DNA of 57,790 nt from an uncultured Bacteroidaceae bacterium (lineage in GTDB: Bacteria > Bacteroidota > Bacteroidia > Bacteroidales > Bacteroidaceae). Both the position numbers and the translations under genes were made by a program. The stretch spans positions 1 through 57,790 of the forward strand of contig CAJOJA010000014.1 in assembly GCA_905234735.1 (NCBI GenBank), read 5' to 3'. Each line of letters begins with the position of its first letter. Position 1 is the first letter of the stretch. Below the pieces are notes generated by a model. It had not been told where the DNA came from. It saw nothing but the letters and a program-made list of their open reading frames with translations, and made no database searches. This document shows positions 47,622 to 55,791 of this stretch, piece by piece.

Positions 47622-49007
47622 ATGAACGATATGAAACACAACATGAAAAGCCTATTTATGTATATGACCGTGGCCCTGTTGGGCTGTGCTATGATGCTGT
47701 CGTGCAGCAAGGATGCATTGGACTCTGATTCGGAGCCCGGACTATATCCCCAGGAGAACCCCGTGGACGACATGGTGGTGTATATGCTGCCGAAGGCGCA
47801 GGCCATCGACTTGACCTACGAGCAAAAGAAGTTTACGCAAAACAACAACGCCTTCACACTCCAGTTTCTAAAGACCGTGAACGATGCCGACCAGACGGGC
47901 AAGGGCTTCATCTACTCCCCCCTGAGCGTTACCTACGTCCTGAGCATGGTGAACGCAGCCGCCGAAGGCCAGACAAGTCAGGAGATAGAGCAAACCCTGG
48001 GCTTCATGCTGGGCTATACAGAGGCAGGACTGAATGACGTGAACGCGTATAGCAAGAAGCTGATTGAGGGCCTTCCCTTGGTAGATCCGAACGTGCAACT
48101 CAGCATTGCCAATGCCATCTTCGTAAGCAGTCGCTACACGCTGAAGCCTCAGTTCCAGCAGGAGATGCAGCAGTACTATCACGCCCAAGCCGAGTCGCTC
48201 GACTTCTCGTCGCCCGCGACACTCGGCCACATCAACGGCTGGTGCAACGAGCAGACGGGAGGCATGATTCCCACCATATTGGAGCAGGTGAACCCCGATG
48301 CCATGTCCTACCTGCTGAACGCCATCTACTTCAAGGCCGGATGGGCAGCCAAGTTCGACCCAAAGAAGACGAAGAATGAGGAGTTCACCACCGAGAACGG
48401 CAACACCGTGCAATTGCCCATGATGCACCAGACCGTGAAGGCCCTGTATTTGGCGGACTCCACCTATTCGGCCATCGAATTCAGTTACGGCAGCGGCCTC
48501 TGGAACATGACCCTCATGCTACCTAACGAGGGGAAGACGACGGACGACATCATCAATGTCTTAGCCCAAAAGCGTCGGTTGAGAGGGCACAGTGACGGTT
48601 TCTGCTCAACCATGGAAGAGGTGCTATATTACCCCTACGAAGTGGATCTAAAAGTGCCGCGCTTCGAAACCCATTCGGACACCAACACCCCCGACTATAC
48701 CCTCATCGACCTGCTGAAGCAGATGGGCATCCGGCAGGTCTTCGACCCCGACCTGGCCCAAGTGCCCAACCTGTGCGAAGGGGCCAATGCCTTCATCAGC
48801 ATGATGCGCCAGAAAGCAGCCATAGAGGTGAACGAGGACGGAGCTGAGGCTGCTGCCGTGACCATTGCGGAAATGGAAGCCACCACGAGCGCCGACCCCA
48901 TGGAATACCCCAAAACAACGTTCCACGCCAACCGTCCTTTCGTCTACGCCATACAGGAGGCCTCGTCGGGCGTCATCCTATTTGTCGGCAAGTACACAGG
49001 AAAATGA
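47622..49007 (+). CDS. Serpin-family lipoprotein
   Basis: A 461-residue surface or periplasmic lipoprotein (lipobox in AMMLSC, Cys about residue 28) carrying a full serpin fold, a suicide inhibitor of serine or cysteine proteases. FIYSPLSVTYVLSMVNAAAE, the shutter region and the C-terminal HANRPFVYAIQEASSGVILF are all present. The reactive loop begins VNEDGAEAAAVTIAEMEATT with the short-side-chain hinge (AEAAAVT) of an inhibitory serpin; by alignment with alpha-1-antitrypsin the P1 residue is near residue 421, probably Thr or a neighbour in EATTSA. That suggests an elastase-like or small-residue-specific target. ATG 47622 is used; 47631 is an alternative. Bacterial serpins occur in gut Bacteroidales, where host or rival proteases are plausible targets. 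Confidence 0.9.
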   Translation: MNDMKHNMKSLFMYMTVALLGCAMMLSCSKDALDSDSEPGLYPQENPVDDMVVYMLPKAQAIDLTYEQKKFTQNNNAFTLQFLKTVNDADQTGKGFIYSPLSVTYVLSMVNAAAEGQTSQEIEQTLGFMLGYTEAGLNDVNAYSKKLIEGLPLVDPNVQLSIANAIFVSSRYTLKPQFQQEMQQYYHAQAESLDFSSPATLGHINGWCNEQTGGMIPTILEQVNPDAMSYLLNAIYFKAGWAAKFDPKKTKNEEFTTENGNTVQLPMMHQTVKALYLADSTYSAIEFSYGSGLWNMTLMLPNEGKTTDDIINVLAQKRRLRGHSDGFCSTMEEVLYYPYEVDLKVPRFETHSDTNTPDYTLIDLLKQMGIRQVFDPDLAQVPNLCEGANAFISMMRQKAAIEVNEDGAEAAAVTIAEMEATTSADPMEYPKTTFHANRPFVYAIQEASSGVILFVGKYTGK

Positions 49008-49056
49008 CAGGAGTCGACACCAAGAAAACATACCTTATTTATATCGCGTATATGAC

Positions 49057-49152
49057 GGCCTTAAACAGGCCATAGTATGGACGGGGCTCCGACGATACGT
49101 CGTCGGGGCTTCGTCGATACGTCGTCGGAAGCTTGACGACGTATCGACGAAG
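49057..49152. repeat. Cluster of perfect hairpins between serpin and DUF4595-like genes
   Basis: GGCCT/AGGCC (49057-49061 with 49067-49071), CCGACGA/TCGTCGG (49089-49095 with 49100-49106), and a long stem in which TTCGTCGATACGTCGTC (49110-49126) pairs fully with GACGACGTATCGACGAA (49135-49151) around an 8-nt loop. The CGATACGTCGTC core occurs three times in alternating orientation. It ends before the promoter at 49187. Confidence 0.8.
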
Positions 49153-49186
49153 GCTCGGTCTATGGAGGTATCTTTTTGGACAAAAT

Positions 49187-49218
49187 TTTGTCCGTCTTCG
49201 CATTTTTTATTATCTTTG
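49187..49218 (+). promoter_or_regulatory. Promoter of the DUF4595-like gene
   Basis: TTTG (49187-49190), exactly 20 nt, TATCTTTG (49211-49218), 36 bp before the ATG at 49255. Confidence 0.75.
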
Positions 49219-49254
49219 CCGTGATAATAGAAACTTTACCTTGAAAATACGCGT

Positions 49255-50265
49255 ATGAAAAAGTATTTTTTGATGGCTGCATTGCTCTGTTTGAGTGCTG
49301 TAAGCATGACCTCCTGCGGGGGTGACGATGAAGATACAACGACCAATGGCAACTCCTCATACACCGACCAGAACGGCAACGGAGTATTGGTGAGTCAGGC
49401 TGGTCCCATGACCTTCTTCTACGATAACAACAATGCGTTTGACGGTTTCATGAAAGAGGGCAAGAGCTACAGAGTGGCCAACAGCATGATGGACTTCAGC
49501 TACGACATTCAGGAAGATGAAGGCGTGAGGTACATCATCAACGAATTCAAGATGAAACTGAACAGCCGAGGATTCATCAGCCAAATCGATTTCAAGGTTC
49601 AGAGCAAGGACAAGGACAACGTGGAGCTCCGCACCAACGGCCGCATGGTGTATGGCTACGACAACAACAAGCAACTGACCGGCACATCCATGAAGGCCTA
49701 CATCACACACATCGCCGGTGATGGGTCCCGCGTCGAAGAAGGGAGCATAGACGTCCGCCACACTGTCCACTGGAAAAACAATATGCTGGTGGGTTTTGAA
49801 ACCAAGACAACATCGTCCAACGCCATTACGTCCTTCAACGAAGAGGGCCTTTGGATCAATACGACAGAGCAAGGAGAAGAGACGACCACTGGCACCTTCA
49901 ACTACGGTAACGAGAAGAACGTCACCAAGCAGATGCCCCTGGGCCTGTGCGACATTGCCCTGGACGGCAACGGACTTGCCATGTTCTGCATCCCCGGCCT
50001 CTATGGCACAGGGACGACGGACCTGCCCACAGGAGCAACGGTTACGAGCCGCAAATTCGTAAACGGCCAAGGAAGCACGGAGGAAGAAGTATATACGTTC
50101 GACTTCTCCATCAACCATGATGGCACCATAAGTGCCGAGAAGGTCAACGGAGAGTCCATCATTACTTACAGCTATACAAATACGCGCGCCACGGCCGAAC
50201 AGATTTGCCACCTGGTGAAGGGGTTGCAGAGCAAACTGCTCCGAAAGGGCCATACTCCCGAATAA
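49255..50265 (+). CDS. DUF4595-like lipoprotein of unknown function
   Basis: A 336-residue lipoprotein: signal peptide with lipobox SMTSC (Cys21), then GGDDEDTTTNGNSS, a flexible acidic tether that often accompanies surface-exposed Bacteroidales lipoproteins. The mature part is a beta-rich repeat structure (GRMVYGYDNNKQLTGTSM, FNEEGLWINT, FSINHDGTISAEKVNG) of the DUF4595/RHS-like YD type. No catalytic motif. It has its own promoter; folP starts 1 bp after its stop. Confidence 0.75.
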   Translation: MKKYFLMAALLCLSAVSMTSCGGDDEDTTTNGNSSYTDQNGNGVLVSQAGPMTFFYDNNNAFDGFMKEGKSYRVANSMMDFSYDIQEDEGVRYIINEFKMKLNSRGFISQIDFKVQSKDKDNVELRTNGRMVYGYDNNKQLTGTSMKAYITHIAGDGSRVEEGSIDVRHTVHWKNNMLVGFETKTTSSNAITSFNEEGLWINTTEQGEETTTGTFNYGNEKNVTKQMPLGLCDIALDGNGLAMFCIPGLYGTGTTDLPTGATVTSRKFVNGQGSTEEEVYTFDFSINHDGTISAEKVNGESIITYSYTNTRATAEQICHLVKGLQSKLLRKGHTPE

Positions 50266-50266
50266 G

Positions 50267-51073
50267 ATGTACGCAACAGCCCCCTATTCCCTGAACCTCG
50301 GCGGACGGCTCTTGGAGTTGTCCGAACCCGTAGTCATGGGCATACTGAATGCTACGCCCGACTCATTCTACGCGGCCAGCCGCAGCAAGACGGAAGGCGA
50401 GATAGCCCAGCGCGCGGAGCAGATTCTCGCCGAGGGGGGCAGCATCATCGACATCGGTGCCTGCAGCACCCGCCCCGGCAGCAAACCGGTCAGCGAGGAT
50501 GAGGAAACCGAACGGCTGACGAGAGCCATGAAGACGGTGCGGCAGGTGGCACCCGAGGCTATAGTGTCGGTAGACACCTTCCGCGCCAGCGTGGCAGAAC
50601 GTATCGCAGGTGAATACGGGCCCGTCATCGTCAACGACATTTCGGGAGGCCAAGACCCGGAGATGTTCCCCCTGGTGGCACGCATGGGACTGCCCTACGT
50701 GCTGACCGACACAGCCGGAAGAGCCCTTTCGACGGGCTTTGCCCGGGCATTGTCCGAACTGCGCGAACTGGGACAGCGGGACATCATCGCCGACCCGGGC
50801 TTCGGATTCGGCAAGACGTTGGACGAGAACTATCAGGTGATGGCCGAGCTGGAAGCCTACCGCGAGTTGGACTTGCCTCTACTGGTGGGCGTCTCGCGAA
50901 AATCGATGGTTTACAAACTGTTGGGCATCACCCCCGACGATGCGCTGAATGGCACAACAGTACTCCACACACTGGCTCTCGTGGCAGGTGCCCACATCCT
51001 CCGTGTTCACGACGTTGCCGCAGCTGTAGAAACAATCCATATCGTAGAAAAAACTATAAACTGTAAATTGTAA
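50267..51073 (+). CDS. folP: Dihydropteroate synthase
   Basis: Cytosolic folate enzyme joining hydroxymethyl-dihydropterin diphosphate and p-aminobenzoate; the target of sulfonamides. The TIM-barrel motifs MGILNATPDSFY (residues about 24-35), IIDIGACSTRPGS, IVSVDTFRASVAE, VNDISGG, IADPGFGFGKT and LVGVSRKSM are present. Length 268 is normal. It is followed after 8 bp by cdaA, the common Bacteroidetes arrangement, so the two are probably co-transcribed. Confidence 0.95.
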   Translation: MYATAPYSLNLGGRLLELSEPVVMGILNATPDSFYAASRSKTEGEIAQRAEQILAEGGSIIDIGACSTRPGSKPVSEDEETERLTRAMKTVRQVAPEAIVSVDTFRASVAERIAGEYGPVIVNDISGGQDPEMFPLVARMGLPYVLTDTAGRALSTGFARALSELRELGQRDIIADPGFGFGKTLDENYQVMAELEAYRELDLPLLVGVSRKSMVYKLLGITPDDALNGTTVLHTLALVAGAHILRVHDVAAAVETIHIVEKTINCKL

Positions 51074-51081
51074 GTCATATC

Positions 51082-51867
51082 GTGTTCCTCAATTTCGGCA
51101 TAAAAGACCTCATCGATATACTGCTTGTAGCCATCATCCTCTACTACTGCTACAAGGTGATGAAGCACTCACGCTCCGTCAACATCTTCTATGGGGTGCT
51201 TATCTTTGTCAGCTTCTGGATTGTCGTTTCCAAGATTCTCGACATGAAACTACTGGGCGGCATCCTGAACCAGCTGGTCAACGTGGGTGCCATAGCCCTC
51301 ATCATTCTGTTTCAAGAAGACATCCGTCATTTCTTCTACGACCTGGGAGCACATGAGAAGGCCAACCGCCTGGTACGCTTCTTCCGTGCCGAGCGCAAAA
51401 AAGACATCAACGACGAATATCGCTACGACCGCGACATCATCTTCCCCATCGTCATGGCCTGCATCAACATGAGCAAGCAAAAGGTAGGGGCGCTCATCAT
51501 CATGGAGAACGACATCCCCCTGTCCGAATACATCCGAACGGGAGAAACCATCGATGCCCGCATCACGCAACGACTCATCGAGAACATCTTCTTCAAGAAC
51601 AGTCCGCTGCACGACGGAGCCATGATTATCTCCGAAGGTAAAATCGAAGCTGCTGCCTGCATCCTACCCATATCGCACGACCTGGATATCCCCAAGGACT
51701 TCGGTCTGCGCCACCGGGCAGGCAAGGGCATAACGTCGGAAACAGACGCTCTGGCTATTATCGTCAGCGAAGAAACGGGCAACATCACAGCCGCGCACAA
51801 CGACCAGTTCCGCAGCCACCTGACGGCCGAAGAGCTGGAGACAATACTGATGAAAGGAAGATTTTGA
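51082..51867 (+). CDS. cdaA: Diadenylate cyclase CdaA
   Basis: Membrane enzyme making the second messenger c-di-AMP, involved in osmotic and cell-wall control. Three hydrophobic N-terminal segments (DLIDILLVAIILYY, IFYGVLIFVSFWIVV, LVNVGAIALIILF) are followed by the DAC domain with the DGA motif (SPLHDGAMII) and the RHR motif (GLRHRAGKG). The start is GTG at 51082, 8 bp after folP stop; no ATG gives the conserved N-terminus. Length 261 is usual. No CdaR/YbbR gene follows; pta comes next. Confidence 0.94.
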   Translation: MFLNFGIKDLIDILLVAIILYYCYKVMKHSRSVNIFYGVLIFVSFWIVVSKILDMKLLGGILNQLVNVGAIALIILFQEDIRHFFYDLGAHEKANRLVRFFRAERKKDINDEYRYDRDIIFPIVMACINMSKQKVGALIIMENDIPLSEYIRTGETIDARITQRLIENIFFKNSPLHDGAMIISEGKIEAAACILPISHDLDIPKDFGLRHRAGKGITSETDALAIIVSEETGNITAAHNDQFRSHLTAEELETILMKGRF

Positions 51868-51901
51868 CACATTACATTATACATTAAAAAATAATAACAT
51901 T

Positions 51902-52909
51902 ATGAAGCTAATCGACAAAATCATTGCTCGTGCTAAGAGCAACAAACAGCGCATCGTGCTCCCCGAATCACTGGAAGAGCGCACACTGACCGCCGCCGAT
52001 CGTGCCGTCGCCGACCAATTAGCCGAAATCATTCTAATCGGCAATCGTGAGGAAATCCTGGCCAAAGCCAAGGAACTGGGACTCGAGCACATTGAAGGGG
52101 CCACCATCATCGACCCCCAGACCAGCCCGAAGACCAACGAATATGCCCGTCTGCTCTACGACCTGCGCAAGGCCAAGGGCATGACCCAGCAGGAGGCTTG
52201 GAAGAAAGTGCTCGACCCCCTGTACTTCGGTTGCCTCATCATCAAGAGCGGCGACGCCGACGGACAGATCAGCGGTGCCCTCTCCACCACAGGCGACACC
52301 CTGCGCCCTGCCCTGCAAATCATCAAGTGCGCCCCTGGCATCACCTGCGTCAGCGGTGCCATGTTGCTCATCACCCAGACTCCGCAGTACGGCGAAGACG
52401 GTGTGCTCGTAGTGGGTGACGTGGCCGTTACCCCCATGCCCGATGCAGCCCAGCTGGCACAGATAGCCGTCTGCACAGCCCAGACTGCCAAGAGCGTGGC
52501 AGGCTTCGAGGACCCGCGCGTGGCCATGCTCTCGTTCTCGACAAAGGGTAGCGCCAAGCACGAGGTTGTGGACAAGGTGATAGAAGCCACCCGTCTAGCC
52601 AAAGAGCTGGAACCTGAACTGAAGATTGACGGCGAACTGCAGGCCGATGCCGCCCTCGTCCCCTCTGTAGGCGAGAAGAAGGCTCCCGGCAGCGAAATTG
52701 CAGGCCACGCCAACGTACTCGTCTTCCCCAACCTGGAAGTGGGCAACATCGGTTACAAAGTAGTTCAGCGCCTGGGCAATGCCGATGCCATAGGCCCCAT
52801 CCTTCAAGGCATCGCCCGCCCCGTCAACGACCTCAGCCGCGGCTGCTCCGTCGACGACATCTACAAGATGGTAGCCATCACCGCCTGCCAGGCCATGGAC
52901 GCGAAATAG
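51902..52909 (+). CDS. pta: Phosphate acetyltransferase
   Basis: Converts acetyl-CoA to acetyl phosphate for ATP formation and acetate release. The short form (335 residues, without the N-terminal DRTGG region) starts MKLIDKIIARAKSNKQRIVL. Conserved blocks GCLIIKSGDADGQISGAL and PGSEIAGHANVLVFPNLEVG are visible. ackA follows after 37 bp of AT-rich repeat, forming the pta-ackA pair. The gap to cdaA (51868-51901) is AT-rich simple sequence without a clear promoter. Confidence 0.95.
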   Translation: MKLIDKIIARAKSNKQRIVLPESLEERTLTAADRAVADQLAEIILIGNREEILAKAKELGLEHIEGATIIDPQTSPKTNEYARLLYDLRKAKGMTQQEAWKKVLDPLYFGCLIIKSGDADGQISGALSTTGDTLRPALQIIKCAPGITCVSGAMLLITQTPQYGEDGVLVVGDVAVTPMPDAAQLAQIAVCTAQTAKSVAGFEDPRVAMLSFSTKGSAKHEVVDKVIEATRLAKELEPELKIDGELQADAALVPSVGEKKAPGSEIAGHANVLVFPNLEVGNIGYKVVQRLGNADAIGPILQGIARPVNDLSRGCSVDDIYKMVAITACQAMDAK

Positions 52910-52910
52910 T

Positions 52911-52946
52911 ATTGATAATTGAAAATTGAAAAATTAAAAGCTAAAG
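52911..52946. repeat. AT-rich micro-element between pta and ackA
   Basis: ATTGATAATTGAAAATTGAA then AAATTAAAAGCTAAAG fills the pta-ackA gap; same family as 37934-37963 in the opposite orientation. Confidence 0.6.
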
Positions 52947-54140
52947 ATGAAGATATTAGTATTAAACTGCGGAAGTTCTTCTATCAAATACGCTCTGTAC
53001 AATATGGACGACCAGAGCGTAGTCACCAGTGGCGGTATTGAGAAAATCGGCCTGCCCGATAGTTTTATCACCATAAAGCTAAATGGCGAGAAACACAAGA
53101 TGGAACGCCCCATCGCCGAGCATACGGCTGGGGTTCAGTGGATCTTCGAGGTACTGACCCAGGGCGAGTATGCCGTGCTGAAGAGCCTTGACGAACTGGA
53201 TGCCGTCGGTCATCGCATGGTGCACGGCGGCGAAAAGTTCAACCAAAGTGTCGTTCTCACCCCAGAGGTGATGGAAGCCTTTGCCGCATGCAATGACCTG
53301 GCCCCTCTGCACAACCCCGCCAACATCAAGGGCGTGAATGCCGTCAGTGCGCTGCTGCCCAAGATTCCACAAGTGGGCGTCTTCGACACGGCCTTCCATC
53401 AGACCATGCCCGACTACGCCTATATGTATGCCCTGCCCTATGAACTGTACAAGGAGAATGGTGTGCGTCGCTACGGATTCCACGGAACCAGCCACCGCTA
53501 CGTCAGTCAGCGCGTTTGCGAGTTCTTGGGCATCAAGCCCGAAGGCAGCCGCATCATCACCTGCCACATCGGTAACGGTGCCAGCATCGCAGCTGTCAAG
53601 AATGGCAAGTGCGTTGACACCTCCATGGGACTCACCCCACTGGAAGGCCTCATGATGGGTACCCGTTCGGGCGACATCGACGCCGGTGCCGTAACCTTCC
53701 TGATGGACAAACTGCAGCTGGACACGAAGGGCATCTCCAACCTGCTGAACAAGCAGAGCGGTCTGGCCGGTGTGAGCGGTGGCAGCAGCGACTTCCGCGA
53801 CATTCTGGCCGGCATTGCCGACGGTAACGATCGTGCCCGCTTGGCCAAGGAGATGTACACCTACCGCATCAAGAAGTACATCGGACAGTATGCTGCCGCC
53901 ATGGGTGGCGTGGATGTCATCCTGTTCACGGGTGGTGCCGGCGAAAACCAGTGGGAGGTGCGCGAGGGTGCCACCAACGGACTGGAGTTCATGGGCGTAA
54001 AGATGGACCCCGAGAAGAACCACGCCATCCGCGCCAAGGAGGCCGTCATCTCGGCCGAGGACAGCAAGGTGACCGTCTGCGTCATCCCCACCGACGAGGA
54101 ACTGATGATTGCTCTCGACACCATGGCGCTGGTTAAGTGA
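52947..54140 (+). CDS. ackA: Acetate kinase
   Basis: Transfers phosphate from acetyl phosphate to ADP, yielding acetate and ATP. The ASKHA motifs ILVLNCGSSSIKYALYN (N-terminus), GHRMVHGGEKF, GFHGTSHRYVS (catalytic His/Arg region), CHIGNGASIAAVKNGK and VILFTGGAGENQ are present. Length 397 is normal. A strong terminator follows at 54164-54193. Confidence 0.96.
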   Translation: MKILVLNCGSSSIKYALYNMDDQSVVTSGGIEKIGLPDSFITIKLNGEKHKMERPIAEHTAGVQWIFEVLTQGEYAVLKSLDELDAVGHRMVHGGEKFNQSVVLTPEVMEAFAACNDLAPLHNPANIKGVNAVSALLPKIPQVGVFDTAFHQTMPDYAYMYALPYELYKENGVRRYGFHGTSHRYVSQRVCEFLGIKPEGSRIITCHIGNGASIAAVKNGKCVDTSMGLTPLEGLMMGTRSGDIDAGAVTFLMDKLQLDTKGISNLLNKQSGLAGVSGGSSDFRDILAGIADGNDRARLAKEMYTYRIKKYIGQYAAAMGGVDVILFTGGAGENQWEVREGATNGLEFMGVKMDPEKNHAIRAKEAVISAEDSKVTVCVIPTDEELMIALDTMALVK

Positions 54141-54163
54141 GTGAAATTCGCGGTTAAATAAAG

Positions 54164-54193
54164 AAAGAGGTTGTGTCAAGACACAACCTCTTT
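54164..54193. terminator. Terminator after ackA
   Basis: AAAGAGGTTGTGT (54164-54176) pairs perfectly with ACACAACCTCTTT (54181-54193) around a 4-nt loop. A-rich upstream and T-rich downstream flanks suit bidirectional termination of ackA and the opposing tRNA. Confidence 0.85.
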
Positions 54194-54199
54194 CCTTAG

Positions 54200-54272
54200 T
54201 TGCGGAGGTCCGACTCGAACGGGCGACCTCCAGGTTATGAGCCTGGCGAGCTACCAACTGCTCCACTCCGCG
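54200..54272 (-). tRNA. tRNA-Met (CAU), initiator-like
   Basis: A 73-nt cloverleaf on the minus strand. Acceptor stem CGCGGAG has a C1-A72 mismatch and A11-U24 in the D stem, both initiator features. The anticodon loop is CTCATAA. The anticodon stem is CCAGG/CCTGG, so position 29-41 is A-U rather than the G-C of classical initiators. The T stem has a C50-A64 mismatch. CCA is not encoded. Confidence 0.85.
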
Positions 54273-54283
54273 ATTTGCGAGTG

Positions 54284-54315
54284 CAAAGATAAGGAGAAAT
54301 TTCGGTACAACCAAA
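54284..54315 (-). promoter_or_regulatory. Promoter of tRNA-Met
   Basis: On the minus strand TTTG (54312-54315), exactly 20 nt, TATCTTTG (54284-54291), about 11 bp before the tRNA 5' end. Confidence 0.75.
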
Positions 54316-54362
54316 CATTTCGGTAAGAAATTGTGCTTTTTATCATATATTATCCCTTTTTG

Positions 54363-54394
54363 TTTGCCGAATTGCACACTTTTGTCTAACTTTG
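54363..54394 (+). promoter_or_regulatory. Promoter of the TetR-family gene, close to the start codon
   Basis: TTTG (54363-54366), exactly 20 nt, TAACTTTG (54387-54394). The ATG at 54403 is 8 bp downstream, so the leader would be only a few bases. Confidence 0.7.
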
Positions 54395-54402
54395 TAGCTA
54401 TT

Positions 54403-55017
54403 ATGGGAACGATAAAGACCAAAAACATACTGATAGACGCGGCGCGACAACTCTTTGCCAAAAAAGGCTTAGACAACACCACGATGAACGACATCGCCGT
54501 TGCTTCGGGCAAGGGGCGCCGTACATTGTACACCTACTTTAATAATAAGGACGAGGTTTTCTACGCCATCGTAGAACAGGAGTTGGAGCACATGAGCAAC
54601 CGCCTGCGCCTGATTGCCGACAAGGAATTGGAGCCCGAGGACAAGATCGTCCAGTTGGTGTACGCCCACCTGAGCCTCATCAAGGAAGTGGTGATTCGCA
54701 ACGGCAACCTTCGGGCCGAGTTCTTCCGCGACATCTGGCTCGTGGAGAAAGTGCGTAAGAAATTCGACCAGACCGAAGTGGAGCTGATTCAGCAAATCAT
54801 CATGCAGGGCATTCGTCAGGGCAAGTTCGACGTGGCCAATATCCGTATGTCGGTGGATATCATACACTACTGCATCCGTGGTCTGGAGCTTCCCTACATC
54901 TACGGTCGTCTGGGCACAAGCATACAAGCAAGTCGCCCCATGGTGAAGCAAGTCATCCACCGCGCTATGGCCAAGATAGTACGACCGGACGAAGATTTAT
55001 CGAAGATTGAGGATTGA
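54403..55017 (+). CDS. TetR/AcrR-family transcriptional regulator
   Basis: A 204-residue regulator with an N-terminal helix-turn-helix (ILIDAARQLFAKKGLDNTTM, NDIAVASGKGRRTLYTYFNN). The C-terminal helical ligand-binding domain matches the lipid-metabolism type of TetR proteins. ATG 54403 is chosen by the promoter; the frame is open upstream but that part carries no homology. fabG follows after 33 bp, so the regulator may control fatty-acid synthesis here; this is an inference from position. Confidence 0.88.
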   Translation: MGTIKTKNILIDAARQLFAKKGLDNTTMNDIAVASGKGRRTLYTYFNNKDEVFYAIVEQELEHMSNRLRLIADKELEPEDKIVQLVYAHLSLIKEVVIRNGNLRAEFFRDIWLVEKVRKKFDQTEVELIQQIIMQGIRQGKFDVANIRMSVDIIHYCIRGLELPYIYGRLGTSIQASRPMVKQVIHRAMAKIVRPDEDLSKIED

Positions 55018-55022
55018 GTATA

Positions 55023-55030
55023 TACATTTG
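55023..55030 (+). promoter_or_regulatory. Weak promoter-like element before fabG
   Basis: TACATTTG fits TAnnTTTG, 20 bp before the fabG ATG, but without a TTTG partner. It may allow expression of fabG independent of the regulator gene. Confidence 0.3.
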
Positions 55031-55050
55031 ACACATTACATTTCAATAAT

Positions 55051-55788
55051 ATGGGATTATTAACAGGAAAGACTGCACTCATCACTGGTGCGGCACGAGG
55101 CATTGGCAAGGCCATTGCCCTGAAATTTGCAGCAGAAGGCGCCAACGTGGCCTTTACTGATTTGGAAATAAACGAAGAGACTGAACAGGAGATTGCCGCT
55201 CTGGGCGTCAAGGCCAAGAGCTATGCATCCAACGCGGCCGACTTTGCACAGACGGAGCAAGTCGTGAACCAAGTAAAGGAAGAGTTCGGCTCCATTGACA
55301 TTCTGGTTAACAATGCCGGCATCACCAAGGACGGACTGATGCTGCGCATGAGCGAACAGCAGTGGGATGCCGTCATCGCCGTCAACCTGAAGTCAGCCTT
55401 CAACTTCATCCATGCCTGCGTCCCCATTATGATGCGCCAGCGCAAAGGCAGCATCATCAACATGGCCTCCGTCGTTGGTGTTCACGGCAATGCCGGACAG
55501 GCCAACTATGCAGCCTCCAAAGCCGGACTCATTGCTTTGGCCAAATCCATCGCCCAGGAAATGGGCCCCAAGGGCATTCGTGCCAACGCCATTGCCCCCG
55601 GCTTCATCGAGACGGCCATGACTGCCGCCCTCAGCGACGAGGTTCGCGAGGAGTGGAAGAAGAAGATACCCCTTCGTCGCGGCGGACAGGTCGAGGACAT
55701 CGCCAACACCGCCCTCTACTTGGCCAGCGACCTCAGCTCGTATGTCAGCGGACAGGTCATCCAGGTCGATGGTGGCATGAATATGTAA
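55051..55788 (+). CDS. fabG: 3-oxoacyl-ACP reductase FabG
   Basis: NADPH-dependent short-chain dehydrogenase of fatty-acid elongation. Cofactor motif TGAARGIGKA (residues about 12-21), NNAG (about 87-90), the catalytic Ser in INMASVVGVHGN, and Tyr-x3-Lys in YAASKAG are present. C-terminal SGQVIQVDGGMNM is characteristic of FabG. Length 245 is normal. It is followed after 3 bp by an RluA-type gene. Confidence 0.93.
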   Translation: MGLLTGKTALITGAARGIGKAIALKFAAEGANVAFTDLEINEETEQEIAALGVKAKSYASNAADFAQTEQVVNQVKEEFGSIDILVNNAGITKDGLMLRMSEQQWDAVIAVNLKSAFNFIHACVPIMMRQRKGSIINMASVVGVHGNAGQANYAASKAGLIALAKSIAQEMGPKGIRANAIAPGFIETAMTAALSDEVREEWKKKIPLRRGGQVEDIANTALYLASDLSSYVSGQVIQVDGGMNM

Positions 55789-55791
55789 AGA

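Noticed and set aside
53079..54533. Minus-strand open frame (484 codons) covering ackA, the tRNA and the TetR start
   Set aside because: It runs through a terminator and a tRNA gene and is antisense to ackA, so it is not a gene.
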